A stretch of DNA of 64,000 nucleotides. Source: Streptomyces rugosispiralis. Lineage in GTDB: Bacteria > Actinomycetota > Actinomycetes > Streptomycetales > Streptomycetaceae. The notes under the pieces are model-generated. The model was not told the DNA's origin. It saw only the letters and a program-made list of their open reading frames with translations, and did no database searches. Positions 30,840 to 38,926 of the stretch are shown piece after piece; within the stretch, counting starts at the first letter, position 1, and each line of letters starts with the position of its first letter. Location of the stretch: the NCBI RefSeq assembly GCF_024505145.1, contig NZ_JANIAA010000002.1:1-64000 (forward strand), given 5' to 3'. Position numbers and translations under genes: made by a program.

Positions 30840-31637
30840 TCACTTCTTGGGCGTGGTGCCGAACCACTTCTTGTAGATGCGGTCGTAGGAGCCGTCCGCC
30901 CGGGCGTCCTTCAGCACCGCGTTGATCTTCTTGCGCAGTGCGTCATTGCCGGTCCGCACGGCGATGCCGTACTGCTCGCCGGTGTCGAACTCGGCCGTCA
31001 CCGCGGTGTCGGGGTTGTCCTTGACGTAGTCGTAGAGCACACCGTTGTCGTTGATGCCCGCGTCGGTCTGCCCGGTCTTGACGGCGGTCAGCAGCAGCGC
31101 GAGGTCCTCGAACTGGACCAGCTTCGCGCCCTTGGCGTGCTTCTGGGCGTAGGCCTCACCGGTGGTCCCCTGCTGGACCGCGAGCTTCTTGCCCTTGAGG
31201 TCGGCGAGGGACTTGAAAGACTTGCCCTTGGCGGTCAGCAGTGCCTGTGTGGCCTCGAAATAGGGGGCGGAGAAGTCCAGGTTCTTCTCGCGCACGTCGG
31301 TGATGGTCATCCCGGCGGCGGCCACGTCGCACTGGTTGGTGTTGAGGTCCTCCCCGGACTGGATGCCCTCGAAGGGCGTGTCCACGATCTCCTGCTTCAC
31401 CTGGAGCGCGGAGGCCACGAGATCGACGATGTCCACGTCGAAGCCGACGATCTTCTTGCCCTGCTTGGACTGGAAGGGCGGATAGGGCAGATGGGTGCAG
31501 GTCGTGAGCTTCCCGGAGTTCACCAGGCTGATGTCCTTGCCGCCGGACCCCGACGACTTGGTGCTGGTACACCCGGCCAGCAGGGCGGATACGGCGGCGA
31601 CGGCTATGACGGGCGGCAACGCGGAGCGAGCGAACAC
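30840..31637 (-). CDS. Polar amino-acid ABC importer, lipoprotein binding protein
   Basis: A 265-residue family 3 solute-binding lipoprotein. The signal ends in the lipobox LLAGC, followed by a Ser/Gly linker. Family motifs are LPYPPFQSKQGKKIVGFDVDI (in part), CDVAAAGMTITDVREKNLDFSAPYF (in part) and YGIAVRTGNDALRKKINAVL (in part). The GTG at 31637 is chosen because GGAGG lies five bases upstream and it gives a compact signal peptide; in-frame ATGs further out at 31679 and 31700 lack such a site. Ligand specificity cannot be read; the family binds glutamine, glutamate, arginine, cystine and similar compounds. Confidence 0.9.
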   Translation of the reverse strand: MFARSALPPVIAVAAVSALLAGCTSTKSSGSGGKDISLVNSGKLTTCTHLPYPPFQSKQGKKIVGFDVDIVDLVASALQVKQEIVDTPFEGIQSGEDLNTNQCDVAAAGMTITDVREKNLDFSAPYFEATQALLTAKGKSFKSLADLKGKKLAVQQGTTGEAYAQKHAKGAKLVQFEDLALLLTAVKTGQTDAGINDNGVLYDYVKDNPDTAVTAEFDTGEQYGIAVRTGNDALRKKINAVLKDARADGSYDRIYKKWFGTTPKK

Positions 31638-31766
31638 GGCACCTCCGGGGCAGGGTCGGCGAACGACCACGGATCTCATGATCAGTGAGTCGGGCCGCAT
31701 CCTCCCACCGGAAGTGGCGCGGTGTCTTTACGCGTGCAATTGCGACCGTGTAACGGAGAGGCGAGG

Positions 31767-31997
31767 TCAGCGCCGCCGGCGCCGCTTGCGGCGCTTGCTC
31801 CAGAACCAGCCGGCCGGCGGCTCGTCCGCCCGCCAGGGCTGGGGCTCGGGCGCGCCGCGCCGCCAGCGCGCGGTCAGCATCCGGGTGCGCGCGGCGGGCT
31901 CGGTGACCTCGGCGTCCCGTATGAAGTCCGCGTCGAGGACGACGTCGTCCCAATCGTCGGCGTCGTCGTCCCCTCGGGGTGTGGATCCGGTGCTCAC
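31767..31997 (-). CDS. Small conserved actinobacterial protein of unknown function
   Basis: A 76-residue protein with an acidic first half (DDDADDWDDVVLDADFIRDA), a central EPAARTRMLTARWRR segment and a strongly basic end (WSKRRKRRRRR). Small Streptomyces proteins with this acidic-to-basic pattern are familiar but have no assigned role. GGGAGG lies eight bases upstream of the GTG at 31997. It is transcribed alone, upstream of the amino-acid importer on the same strand. Confidence 0.65.
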   Translation of the reverse strand: MSTGSTPRGDDDADDWDDVVLDADFIRDAEVTEPAARTRMLTARWRRGAPEPQPWRADEPPAGWFWSKRRKRRRRR

Positions 31998-32091
31998 GGG
32001 GCACCTCCCGTCGGCCGGTGCCGCTCGGGCACAGGGGAGTGTTCCTCGAGCGATGAACGCGTGGGGTGTCCGCCGAGTTCCGGCGGCCCCC

Positions 32092-32190
32092 GCCCGGCCC
32101 GTGCCCGGCCCCCGCACGGCCCCTGCCCGGCCCTCGCGCGGCCCGTGCCCGGCCCCCGACCGGGCCCCGCCCCGGCCCGTGCCGGGCCCT
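32092..32190. repeat. Degenerate GC-rich tandem repeat
   Basis: Repeated variants of GCCCGTGCCCGGCCC with a period of about 15-16 bases fill the gap between the GH127 stop and the small conserved gene. No coding pattern is seen. Confidence 0.55.
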
Positions 32191-32220
32191 GTGAAGATCA
32201 GCCGGGCGGGGTCCGGACCG

Positions 32221-34215
32221 TCAGCCGGGCCGGCCCTTGACCGGGATCCACACCCGCATCGCCCCGGGCTCGCGGTTCGCCCACGCGTAGTACGGGATCG
32301 CGGTCACCGGGACCGGCTCGGGGGCCTTCGGGCCGCCCGCGTCCTCCTCGGGGCCCGTACCGTCGGTCCGGTACGGCCACCAGCCGTCGCGTGCGACGGC
32401 GTGGGGCAGGGCCAGGGTGGTGATCACGGTCACCCTGCCCAGCAGCTCCGGCCGGTGCTCCGGGATCAGCGCGGCACCCGGGTCGAGGTCGATGTCGTCC
32501 AGCCGCGGCCCGGCGGGCTGGTCGGGCTGCTCCAGGCAGTACACCAGCGGACCGCGTTCGATCGCCGCGCAGCCGCGCACCCCGTCGATCCGCGGATCGG
32601 GCCGGGTGAGCCGGGGGTCCAGGGGCAGGCTCAGCACGACCGTCTCACCGGGCCGCCAGTGCCGCCGCAGCCGCAGCCAGCCGTTCTCCGCCCGCTCGGC
32701 CACCGGCTCCCCGCCGATCGTCGCCTCGTACGTGCGCGCCCAGTGCGGGACGCGCAGCGACAGCGTCCAGTCCTCGTCCGGCGGGGCCGCGTCCACGACC
32801 ACCGCGATCCGGCCCTCCCAGGGGTAGCCGGTCCCCACCCGGACCGCGCCGCCGCCCGCCTCGTACGAGCCGGACGCGTACTGGTGCAGCTGGAGCCCCT
32901 CGGCGTCGCCGCTCGCCATGTAGTGCGGCAGCGAGGCCAGCAACCGCATGACGTTGGGCGGGCAGCAGGCACACCGGAACCACGGCGTCCGGTGGGTGCT
33001 CTGATCTCCGGCGGCGCCCTTACGGTTCTCATCGCCCTTACGGTTCTCGTCGTCGTGGCGGACCCGCAGCGGATTCACATAGAGCCAGCGCTCACCGTCG
33101 ATCGACACCCCCGACGCGAAGCCGTTGAACAGGGTCCGCTCCACCAGATCGCTGTAGCGGGCCTCCCCGGTCAGCAGCGCCATCCGCCAGCCGAAGTGGA
33201 TGGCGGCGATGGCCGCGCAGGTCTCGGCGTACGCCCGGTCCGGTGGCAGCTCGTACGCGTCCCCGAAGGACTCCAGCTCATGCCGGGAGCCCACCCCGCC
33301 GGTCAGATAGGTCTTTGTCGCGGCCATGTCCTCCCACAGCCGCGCCAGGGCGTCCCGCAGCCCCTCGTCGCCGGTCTCCGCCGCCACATCGGCGGCCCCG
33401 GCCAGGAGGTACAGCTGGCGCACCGCGTGCCCGGCGACCGCCGTCGCCTCCCGCACCGGGACGTGGTCCTGCCAGTAGTGCGCCCCGGGGCGGGGGCCGG
33501 GCGCGCCCTCCGGCGGGCCGTCGCCGAGGCCGCCCCGCCCGCGCCGGTCCACGAAGTACCCGGCGAGATCGAGATAGCGCCGCTCACCGGTCTCCCGGTA
33601 CAGCTCGACCAGCGCGGTCTCGATCTCCGGATGGCCGCACACCGTCTCGTCCTTGCCGGGCCCGAACGTGGCGTCGATCAGATCGGCGCACCGCACCGCC
33701 ACATCGAGCAGCCCGTCCCGGCCGGTGGCCCGGCGGTGGGCGACCGCGGCCTGGAGGAGATGGCCCGCGCAGTACAGCTCGTGCCCCCAGTGCGGATCCG
33801 CCCACCGCCGGGCGTCCGGGCCCAGTTGGTAGTACGTCTGGAGATAGCCGTCCTCGGCCTGGGCGTCCGCGACCAGCCCGGCCAGCCGCTCCACCTGCCG
33901 GCACAGCTCCTCCTCGGCCGGTCCCTCGCCGCCGTCCGCCAGTTGCCAGGACGCCGCCTCCAGCCACTTGTGCACATCGGAGTCCTGGAACGGGAAGTCG
34001 CCCCGGAAGCCGGACTCCTCCGGCGCCGCTCCCGCGGCGGCCCGGAGGTTGGCGAGATTGCCCGCCCGCTCCAGCCGGTCCGGCCCCTGGGGAACGCTCA
34101 CCTCGGCGTTGACGCGGCGTCTGGCCGCCCAGAAGCCGCCGGTGATCCGCGCCGCGGTGGCCGGGCGGAGCGCGGTGCGCGCTTCCCGGGAGAGCCGGAT
34201 CGGACCTGCGGACAT
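32221..34215 (-). CDS. GH127 beta-L-arabinofuranosidase-type glycosidase
   Basis: A 664-residue protein of the GH127 (formerly DUF1680) family with an (alpha/alpha)6 barrel and no signal peptide. The zinc-thiolate site of the family is present: Glu331-Thr-Cys333 and Cys415-Ala-Cys417-Cys418. In the Bifidobacterium enzyme the equivalent cysteine is the nucleophile. The ATG at 34215 fits the family start. An insertion with a perfect DENRKG repeat sits just before the cysteine motif. Its likely job is intracellular release of L-arabinose from beta-linked arabino-oligosaccharides. The palindrome at 34273 lies 58 bases upstream. Confidence 0.92.
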   Translation of the reverse strand: MSAGPIRLSREARTALRPATAARITGGFWAARRRVNAEVSVPQGPDRLERAGNLANLRAAAGAAPEESGFRGDFPFQDSDVHKWLEAASWQLADGGEGPAEEELCRQVERLAGLVADAQAEDGYLQTYYQLGPDARRWADPHWGHELYCAGHLLQAAVAHRRATGRDGLLDVAVRCADLIDATFGPGKDETVCGHPEIETALVELYRETGERRYLDLAGYFVDRRGRGGLGDGPPEGAPGPRPGAHYWQDHVPVREATAVAGHAVRQLYLLAGAADVAAETGDEGLRDALARLWEDMAATKTYLTGGVGSRHELESFGDAYELPPDRAYAETCAAIAAIHFGWRMALLTGEARYSDLVERTLFNGFASGVSIDGERWLYVNPLRVRHDDENRKGDENRKGAAGDQSTHRTPWFRCACCPPNVMRLLASLPHYMASGDAEGLQLHQYASGSYEAGGGAVRVGTGYPWEGRIAVVVDAAPPDEDWTLSLRVPHWARTYEATIGGEPVAERAENGWLRLRRHWRPGETVVLSLPLDPRLTRPDPRIDGVRGCAAIERGPLVYCLEQPDQPAGPRLDDIDLDPGAALIPEHRPELLGRVTVITTLALPHAVARDGWWPYRTDGTGPEEDAGGPKAPEPVPVTAIPYYAWANREPGAMRVWIPVKGRPG

Positions 34216-34272
34216 CCGCCCACCCCTTACGCCGCGCCGCCGGTCATGCCCGTCTCCCGGTCACACAGGAGT

Positions 34273-34286
34273 GGAAACCGGTTTCC
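34273..34286. promoter_or_regulatory. Perfect 14-bp palindrome, LacI-type operator candidate
   Basis: GGAAACCGGTTTCC is a perfect palindrome with the central CG and AAAC/GTTT halves common in LacI-family operators. It lies 58 bases upstream of the GH127 start, in the 180-base gap behind the MerR-PP2C gene. Confidence 0.6.
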
Positions 34287-34395
34287 GTCGCGAGCATATG
34301 GACGCGTTCTTCCGGCCGACAAGACCTTGCACACACCATTCATCAACGTTCAAACAAGCGGAATCGGCGGGCGGGCGGCCGGCCGGAGCGGTGGC

Positions 34396-35481
34396 TTACG
34401 CCGAGGTCAGCGCCGCCTGATCGGCCACATGGGCCACCACACAGGTGACGTTGTCGGGCCCGCCCGCCCGGTTGGCGAGGGCGACCAGCTCCCGTACGGC
34501 CCGGCCCGGGTCGTCCTCCGAGGCGAGCACGCGCTGGATCTCCTCGGTGGGCACGACCCCCGTCAGCCCGTCCGAGCACAGCAGATAGCGGTCCTCGGCG
34601 CGGGCGTCCCGCAGGGCGAAGTCCGGCTCGAACGCCGAACCGGCGCCCACGGCGCGCAGCAGCAGCGCCCGCTGGGGGTGCGAGGCGGCCTCCTCGAGGG
34701 TGATCCGCCCCTCGTCGATCAGCGACTGGACCACCGTGTGGTCATGGGTGATCTGGAAGAGTTCACCGTCGCGCAGCAGATAGGCGCGCGAGTCGCCGAT
34801 GTGGACGAGCCCAAGCCGGGAGCCCGACCACACCATCGCGGTGAGCGTCGTGCCGACGTCCCGCAGCGCGGGGTCGGACGCGGCCAGGGCGGAGACCGAC
34901 TCATGGGCCCGGTGCGCGGCCTCCTCCAGTGCGCTGAGCAACTCTCCGCCCGGGACGCCCGCGTCCAGCGGTTTGAGCGCCTCGATCGCCGCCTCGCCGG
35001 CGCGCCGTCCGCCCCCGACGCCGTCGGCGACCGCGAGCAGGCGCGGACCGGCGTAACCGGTGTCGTCATTGCTCTCCCGGACCGAGCCGGTGTCGGAGAG
35101 TACGGCGTAGCGGATTCCCAGGGTGGTGTGGTCAGAAGACATCGTGGTGTCCTTCCCGGACAGATGGTCGACGAGGAAGGCGGCCAGGTCCCTCCGGGCG
35201 GCGGTGTCGGCCTCGACCCGCGCCCAGTACGCGCGCACCTCGCCCGCCGCCGCCTCCGGCTCCAGCTCGCACACCGCCCGGATGTCGGCCAGCGGCATGC
35301 CGAGCCGCCTCAGCCACGCCACCAGACGGGCCCGCTCGAGCTGGGCCGGATCGTAGAGGCGATAGCCGGTGTACGGATCGACGCGGGCGGGCGGCAGCAG
35401 CCCGAGCTCGTCGTACAGGCGGAGCGCCTTGGGAGACAGCCGCGACGCCCTCGCGAACGCACCGATGGTCAGCAGCCCCAT
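34396..35481 (-). CDS. MerR-type DNA-binding domain fused to a PP2C Ser/Thr phosphatase
   Basis: A 361-residue fusion. Residues 1-115 are a MerR-type winged helix (LTIGAFARASRLSPKALRLYDELGLL, in part) with the helical segment LVAWLRRLGMPLADIRAV. Residues 135-361 are a bacterial PP2C phosphatase with SDTGSVRESNDD, VADGVGGG, HIGDSRAYLLRDG, LCSDGLTGVV and GGPDNVTCVV. The metal-binding Asp residues are all present. The start at ATG 35481 is the MerR family start. There is no kinase next to it. The phosphatase may control, or be controlled by, DNA binding of its own N-terminal domain; this is inference. Confidence 0.9.
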   Translation of the reverse strand: MGLLTIGAFARASRLSPKALRLYDELGLLPPARVDPYTGYRLYDPAQLERARLVAWLRRLGMPLADIRAVCELEPEAAAGEVRAYWARVEADTAARRDLAAFLVDHLSGKDTTMSSDHTTLGIRYAVLSDTGSVRESNDDTGYAGPRLLAVADGVGGGRRAGEAAIEALKPLDAGVPGGELLSALEEAAHRAHESVSALAASDPALRDVGTTLTAMVWSGSRLGLVHIGDSRAYLLRDGELFQITHDHTVVQSLIDEGRITLEEAASHPQRALLLRAVGAGSAFEPDFALRDARAEDRYLLCSDGLTGVVPTEEIQRVLASEDDPGRAVRELVALANRAGGPDNVTCVVAHVADQAALTSA

Positions 35482-35841
35482 GCTCGCCCTCCTCGTCGCC
35501 GGGCACCTCGCCCGGCGACCACGATGCTCGGGCTTCCCCAAGGGGGAAGGTCAATTGGCGGAGAGACGGAGAGACGGCGAGCCGAAGGGGCGAAGGGGCG
35601 AAGGGGACGAAGAGCCCCGCCGGGCTCGCGATCAGTATCGCTCTTCTGGCATGACGAATTCCGAAGCAAGCGTGCGCGTCCAGACCGATAGCAATCTCTC
35701 ATGGCAATGAGTCGGTCATATACATACATCTTGCTCTCTTAGGGTATCCGCCATGCTTGCCCCGGGAATTGACGGTGTATCCGCGACTCTCGTGGCCTCA
35801 CGAGGTCTCACGCGGCCTCGCGAGAAGAGGGAGGTCCTCTC
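35482..35841. other. Non-coding region between two divergent genes
   Basis: The left part carries three tandem copies of CGAAGGGG (35583-35606) in purine-rich sequence. The right part (35640-35760) is the most AT-rich stretch nearby and probably holds the promoter for the lectin-like gene at 35842. No gene is seen. Confidence 0.5.
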
Positions 35842-36873
35842 ATGGTCGTCTCCACCACTCCCGGCACCGTCTGGGGCACCTGGATCAATCTCCAGGGCGG
35901 CATCCACTCCGAGCCCGCCCCGGTCACCTTCGCCGACGACCGGGTGCAGGTCTTCATCCGGGGCGGGTCGAACGTCCTGTGGAGCAGGGTGGAGGCCCGC
36001 GACGGCAGTTGGGGGCCGTGGCAGCAATACCCGGGTGTGTCCGTCGACGGCATCCCGGCGCCGATCCGGGGCAAGGACGGAAAGGTCCGGGTCTTCTACC
36101 GCACCCCGAGCAACAATCTGGAGGTCATCACCCAGACCTCCATCAACTCCGGGTACGGCCCGCCCCAGACCCTGGTCACCGGCATCGGGGACGACCCGGC
36201 CGCGGCGCTCGGCGCCGACGGCCGCATCTATGTGTTCTTCCCCGGCACCGACAACGCCCTGTGGTACATCCGCAACCAGGATCTGCAGTACGAGACCTAC
36301 ACCCCCGCGACATCGCTCGGCGGTGCCATCTTCGCCACGCCCTCGCCCATCCTCGACGGGGGAGGGCGGCTCGTGGTGGCGGTCAAGGGCACGGGCGAGA
36401 CCCTGTACACCATCCAGCAGCAGATCGCGAACTCCACCGTCTGGGAGCCGTACTCCCCAAATGCCACCAACGTGACCAGCCGTCCGTCGGTGTGCCTGGA
36501 CGCCGCGGGACGGGTGCAGATCTTCTACCGGGGTTCCGACGGATCCGTCCGGCGGGTCGGACAGAGCGACGACTACGTCACGTTCGACGCCCCCGTGAGC
36601 CTCGGCGCCCAGATCGTCTGGCGGCCCACCTGCGCCCTGGCCCAGGACGGCCGGATCAACGTGTTCATCAAGGCCACCGACAACGCCCTGTGGGTCGCCG
36701 TGCAGAACACGGAGAACGGCACGGCGTACAGCGGCTTCCAGTCCCTGGGCGGGGTCATCGGCTCCGCGGGCATCGGCGTCCCCATCCTCAACGAGGAGAA
36801 CCTGCTCTACGTCTTCATCCAGGGCAGCGGAACCGCCAGGGACCTCTGGCTGCAGCGCCAGACCTTCGTCTGA
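35842..36873 (+). CDS. PLL-like beta-propeller lectin-type protein
   Basis: A 343-residue protein made of about seven repeats of 45-50 residues, each with a GR-x-x-V/I-F-x-G/K core followed by N-x-LW or a similar aromatic (for example RVQVFIRGGSNVLW, RIYVFFPGTDNALW, RINVFIKATDNALW). This is the pattern of PLL/fucose-lectin-like beta-propellers. There is no signal peptide or membrane segment, and no catalytic motif was recognised. GGGAGG precedes the ATG. It stands alone in front of the arabinan/galactan glycosidases, so carbohydrate binding is plausible. Confidence 0.65.
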   Translation: MVVSTTPGTVWGTWINLQGGIHSEPAPVTFADDRVQVFIRGGSNVLWSRVEARDGSWGPWQQYPGVSVDGIPAPIRGKDGKVRVFYRTPSNNLEVITQTSINSGYGPPQTLVTGIGDDPAAALGADGRIYVFFPGTDNALWYIRNQDLQYETYTPATSLGGAIFATPSPILDGGGRLVVAVKGTGETLYTIQQQIANSTVWEPYSPNATNVTSRPSVCLDAAGRVQIFYRGSDGSVRRVGQSDDYVTFDAPVSLGAQIVWRPTCALAQDGRINVFIKATDNALWVAVQNTENGTAYSGFQSLGGVIGSAGIGVPILNEENLLYVFIQGSGTARDLWLQRQTFV

Positions 36874-36927
36874 TCCGCGCACCTCACCCCCCATCCCAGC
36901 GCGCGTCCTGCAGGGCTCCCCGGTTTT

Positions 36928-36938
36928 CGAAACTTTCG
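36928..36938. promoter_or_regulatory. CGAAACTTTCG operator-like palindrome
   Basis: CGAAACTTTCG is an 11-base dyad of the kind reported, from memory, upstream of actinomycete xylanase genes. It lies 86 bases before the first GH43 gene. A second weaker dyad (CTCCGAA, 13 bases, TTCGGAG) follows at about 36979-37005. Confidence 0.55.
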
Positions 36939-37023
36939 CACCCTCTCCAGGGGCTGTCGGAAGTCATCAGAACCCTTAATCTCCGAACAAATTCGATCAC
37001 TTCGGAGTCGCAGGAGCCCCCTG

Positions 37024-38868
37024 ATGCCCCCGCATGCCACCCGGCCCTGGAGAGCGCCGGCAGTGCTGCTCGCGCTGCTGGCCGCCCTCGCTCTCGTGGT
37101 CCCCCTCACCGCGAACCGCGTGCACGCCGCGGAGCACCACCGGAGCGACGGGAGCGAACGCGCCGTGCAGCAGTCCACCACGGTCTCCCGCTATCTGTTC
37201 ACCGCCTTCACGAACAGCAGCGAGAGCAATATGTACGTCTACGGGTCCGACGACGCGCAGAACTTCTGGTCGATCCAGGACAAGGCGTACACCCCGCCCT
37301 CCGGTCTCGTCCGCGACCCCAGCGTCATCCACCGCGGCGGCCGCTACTACGTCGCGTACACCACCGGATGGACCGGTACCGCCTTCGGCCTCGCCGTGAG
37401 CGACGACCGCCGCACCTGGACCCATCTCGCCGACATCGACCACGGCGTGGCCGCCAACAACACCTGGGCACCGGAGTTCTTCACCGACGCGCCCGACGGC
37501 AAGGTCCGCATCGTCGTCTCGCTGTCCACCGGCCCCACCGCCTACCGGCACTTCCAGCCCTACGTCCTCACCGCACTCGACGACACCCTCACCAAGTGGA
37601 GCAAGCCCCAGCCACTCGAGGGCATCTCGCCGAGCGAGAGCGACTACAACGGCTACATCGACACCTTCGTGGTCCGTAAGGGCACCACGTACCACGCGTT
37701 CACCAAGAACGCCACGGGCGAACTCATCGAGCACGCCGTCGCCGACCGCGTCACCGGCCCGTACCGCTTCACCGGCAAGGGCGACTGGGCGGGATGGGGC
37801 AGCCTGCTGGAGGGGCAGACCGTCGTCGCCCTCCCCGGCGGCGGCTATCGCATGTTCATGGACGGCTACACCGTCAAGAAGTACTACTACAGCGACAGCC
37901 CCGACCTGGAGCACTGGACACCCAAACGGGAACTGCCCGGTCTGTCGGGGGTGGTACGCCACGGCACCGTCATCCGGGAGACCGCCACCGTGCGCCCCGG
38001 AGACTCCAACCCCGCCCTGCCCGGCTACCACGCAGACCCCGATGTGATGTACGCCGAGGGGCGGTACTGGATCTACCCCACCGAGGACGGCCACCCCGGC
38101 TGGAGCGGCACCCGCTTCAACGGTTTCTCCTCACCCGACCTCGTGCACTGGACCGACCACGGCCCCGCCCTCGACCTCGCCGATGTCTCCTGGTGCCACG
38201 AGAACGCCTGGGCACCCTCGGTGGTGAGGAAGGGCGACACCTACTGGATGTACTTCAGCGCCTGCCAGTCCATCGGCGTCGCCAAGTCTTCCAGCCCCCA
38301 GGGCCCGTTCACCGACGCCCTCGGCAAACCGCTGGTCGCCAAGGGGCAGTTCGGCCATCAGTCGATCGACCCGGACGCCTTCGTCGACGACGACGGCACC
38401 CCTTACCTCTACTTCGGGCAGGGCGCCTTCGAGGCGGCCCGGCTGAACGACGACATGGTCTCCTTCGCCACCCAGCCGGTGAAGATCACCCCGTCCGGCT
38501 ACAACGAGGCCCCGACCGTCTTCAAGCGCGCGGGCCGCTACTACGCGATGTGGTCGGAGGACGACACCCGCAGCCCGGACTACCGCGTGGCCTACGGAGT
38601 GTCCGACTCGCCGCTCGGCCCCTTCACCAAGGCGACGGGCAACCCGGTCCTGGCCAAGGACACCGGCGATCAGATCCTCGGCACCGGCCACAACTCCGTC
38701 ATCCAGGTCCCGGGCCGCGACGAGTGGTACATCGTCTACCACCGCTTCGCCCGCCCCGGCGGCGACGGCACCCATCGCGAAGTCGCCATCGACCGGATGC
38801 GGTTCGACCCCGACGGCACCATCCAGAAGATCCGCCCGACGCAGGCCGGTATCGAGCCCGTCCGATAG
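37024..38868 (+). CDS. Secreted two-module GH43 glycosidase
   Basis: A 614-residue exported enzyme with a Sec signal ending near residue 35 (RVHA). Two five-bladed GH43-type propellers follow. Module 1 (about 54-325) has RDPSVIHRGGRYYVAYTT, TWAPEFFTD and YIDTFVVR. Module 2 (about 333-614) begins HADPDVMYAEGRYW with the catalytic-base Asp, then DPDAFVDDDGTPYLYFG, and YNEAPTVFKRAGRYYAMW with the acid Glu. Both modules could be active. L-arabinofuranosidase, xylosidase or galactanase activity are all possible. AGGAG precedes the ATG. Module 1 is closely related to the C-terminal module of the next gene. A 15-base repeat (TCGAGCCCGTCCGAT) spans its 3' end at 38852 and again at 38875. Confidence 0.9.
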   Translation: MPPHATRPWRAPAVLLALLAALALVVPLTANRVHAAEHHRSDGSERAVQQSTTVSRYLFTAFTNSSESNMYVYGSDDAQNFWSIQDKAYTPPSGLVRDPSVIHRGGRYYVAYTTGWTGTAFGLAVSDDRRTWTHLADIDHGVAANNTWAPEFFTDAPDGKVRIVVSLSTGPTAYRHFQPYVLTALDDTLTKWSKPQPLEGISPSESDYNGYIDTFVVRKGTTYHAFTKNATGELIEHAVADRVTGPYRFTGKGDWAGWGSLLEGQTVVALPGGGYRMFMDGYTVKKYYYSDSPDLEHWTPKRELPGLSGVVRHGTVIRETATVRPGDSNPALPGYHADPDVMYAEGRYWIYPTEDGHPGWSGTRFNGFSSPDLVHWTDHGPALDLADVSWCHENAWAPSVVRKGDTYWMYFSACQSIGVAKSSSPQGPFTDALGKPLVAKGQFGHQSIDPDAFVDDDGTPYLYFGQGAFEAARLNDDMVSFATQPVKITPSGYNEAPTVFKRAGRYYAMWSEDDTRSPDYRVAYGVSDSPLGPFTKATGNPVLAKDTGDQILGTGHNSVIQVPGRDEWYIVYHRFARPGGDGTHREVAIDRMRFDPDGTIQKIRPTQAGIEPVR

Positions 38869-38926
38869 ACGGCGTCGAGCCCGTCCGATGTCAGGCGCAT
38901 CATCCGCCAGAGCAGGAGAGAACCGT

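Noticed and set aside
31495..35691. A 1398-codon plus-strand frame opposite GH127 and MerR-PP2C.
   Set aside because: Antisense shadow with Arg/Pro/Gly-rich sequence; the opposite strand has motif-complete genes.
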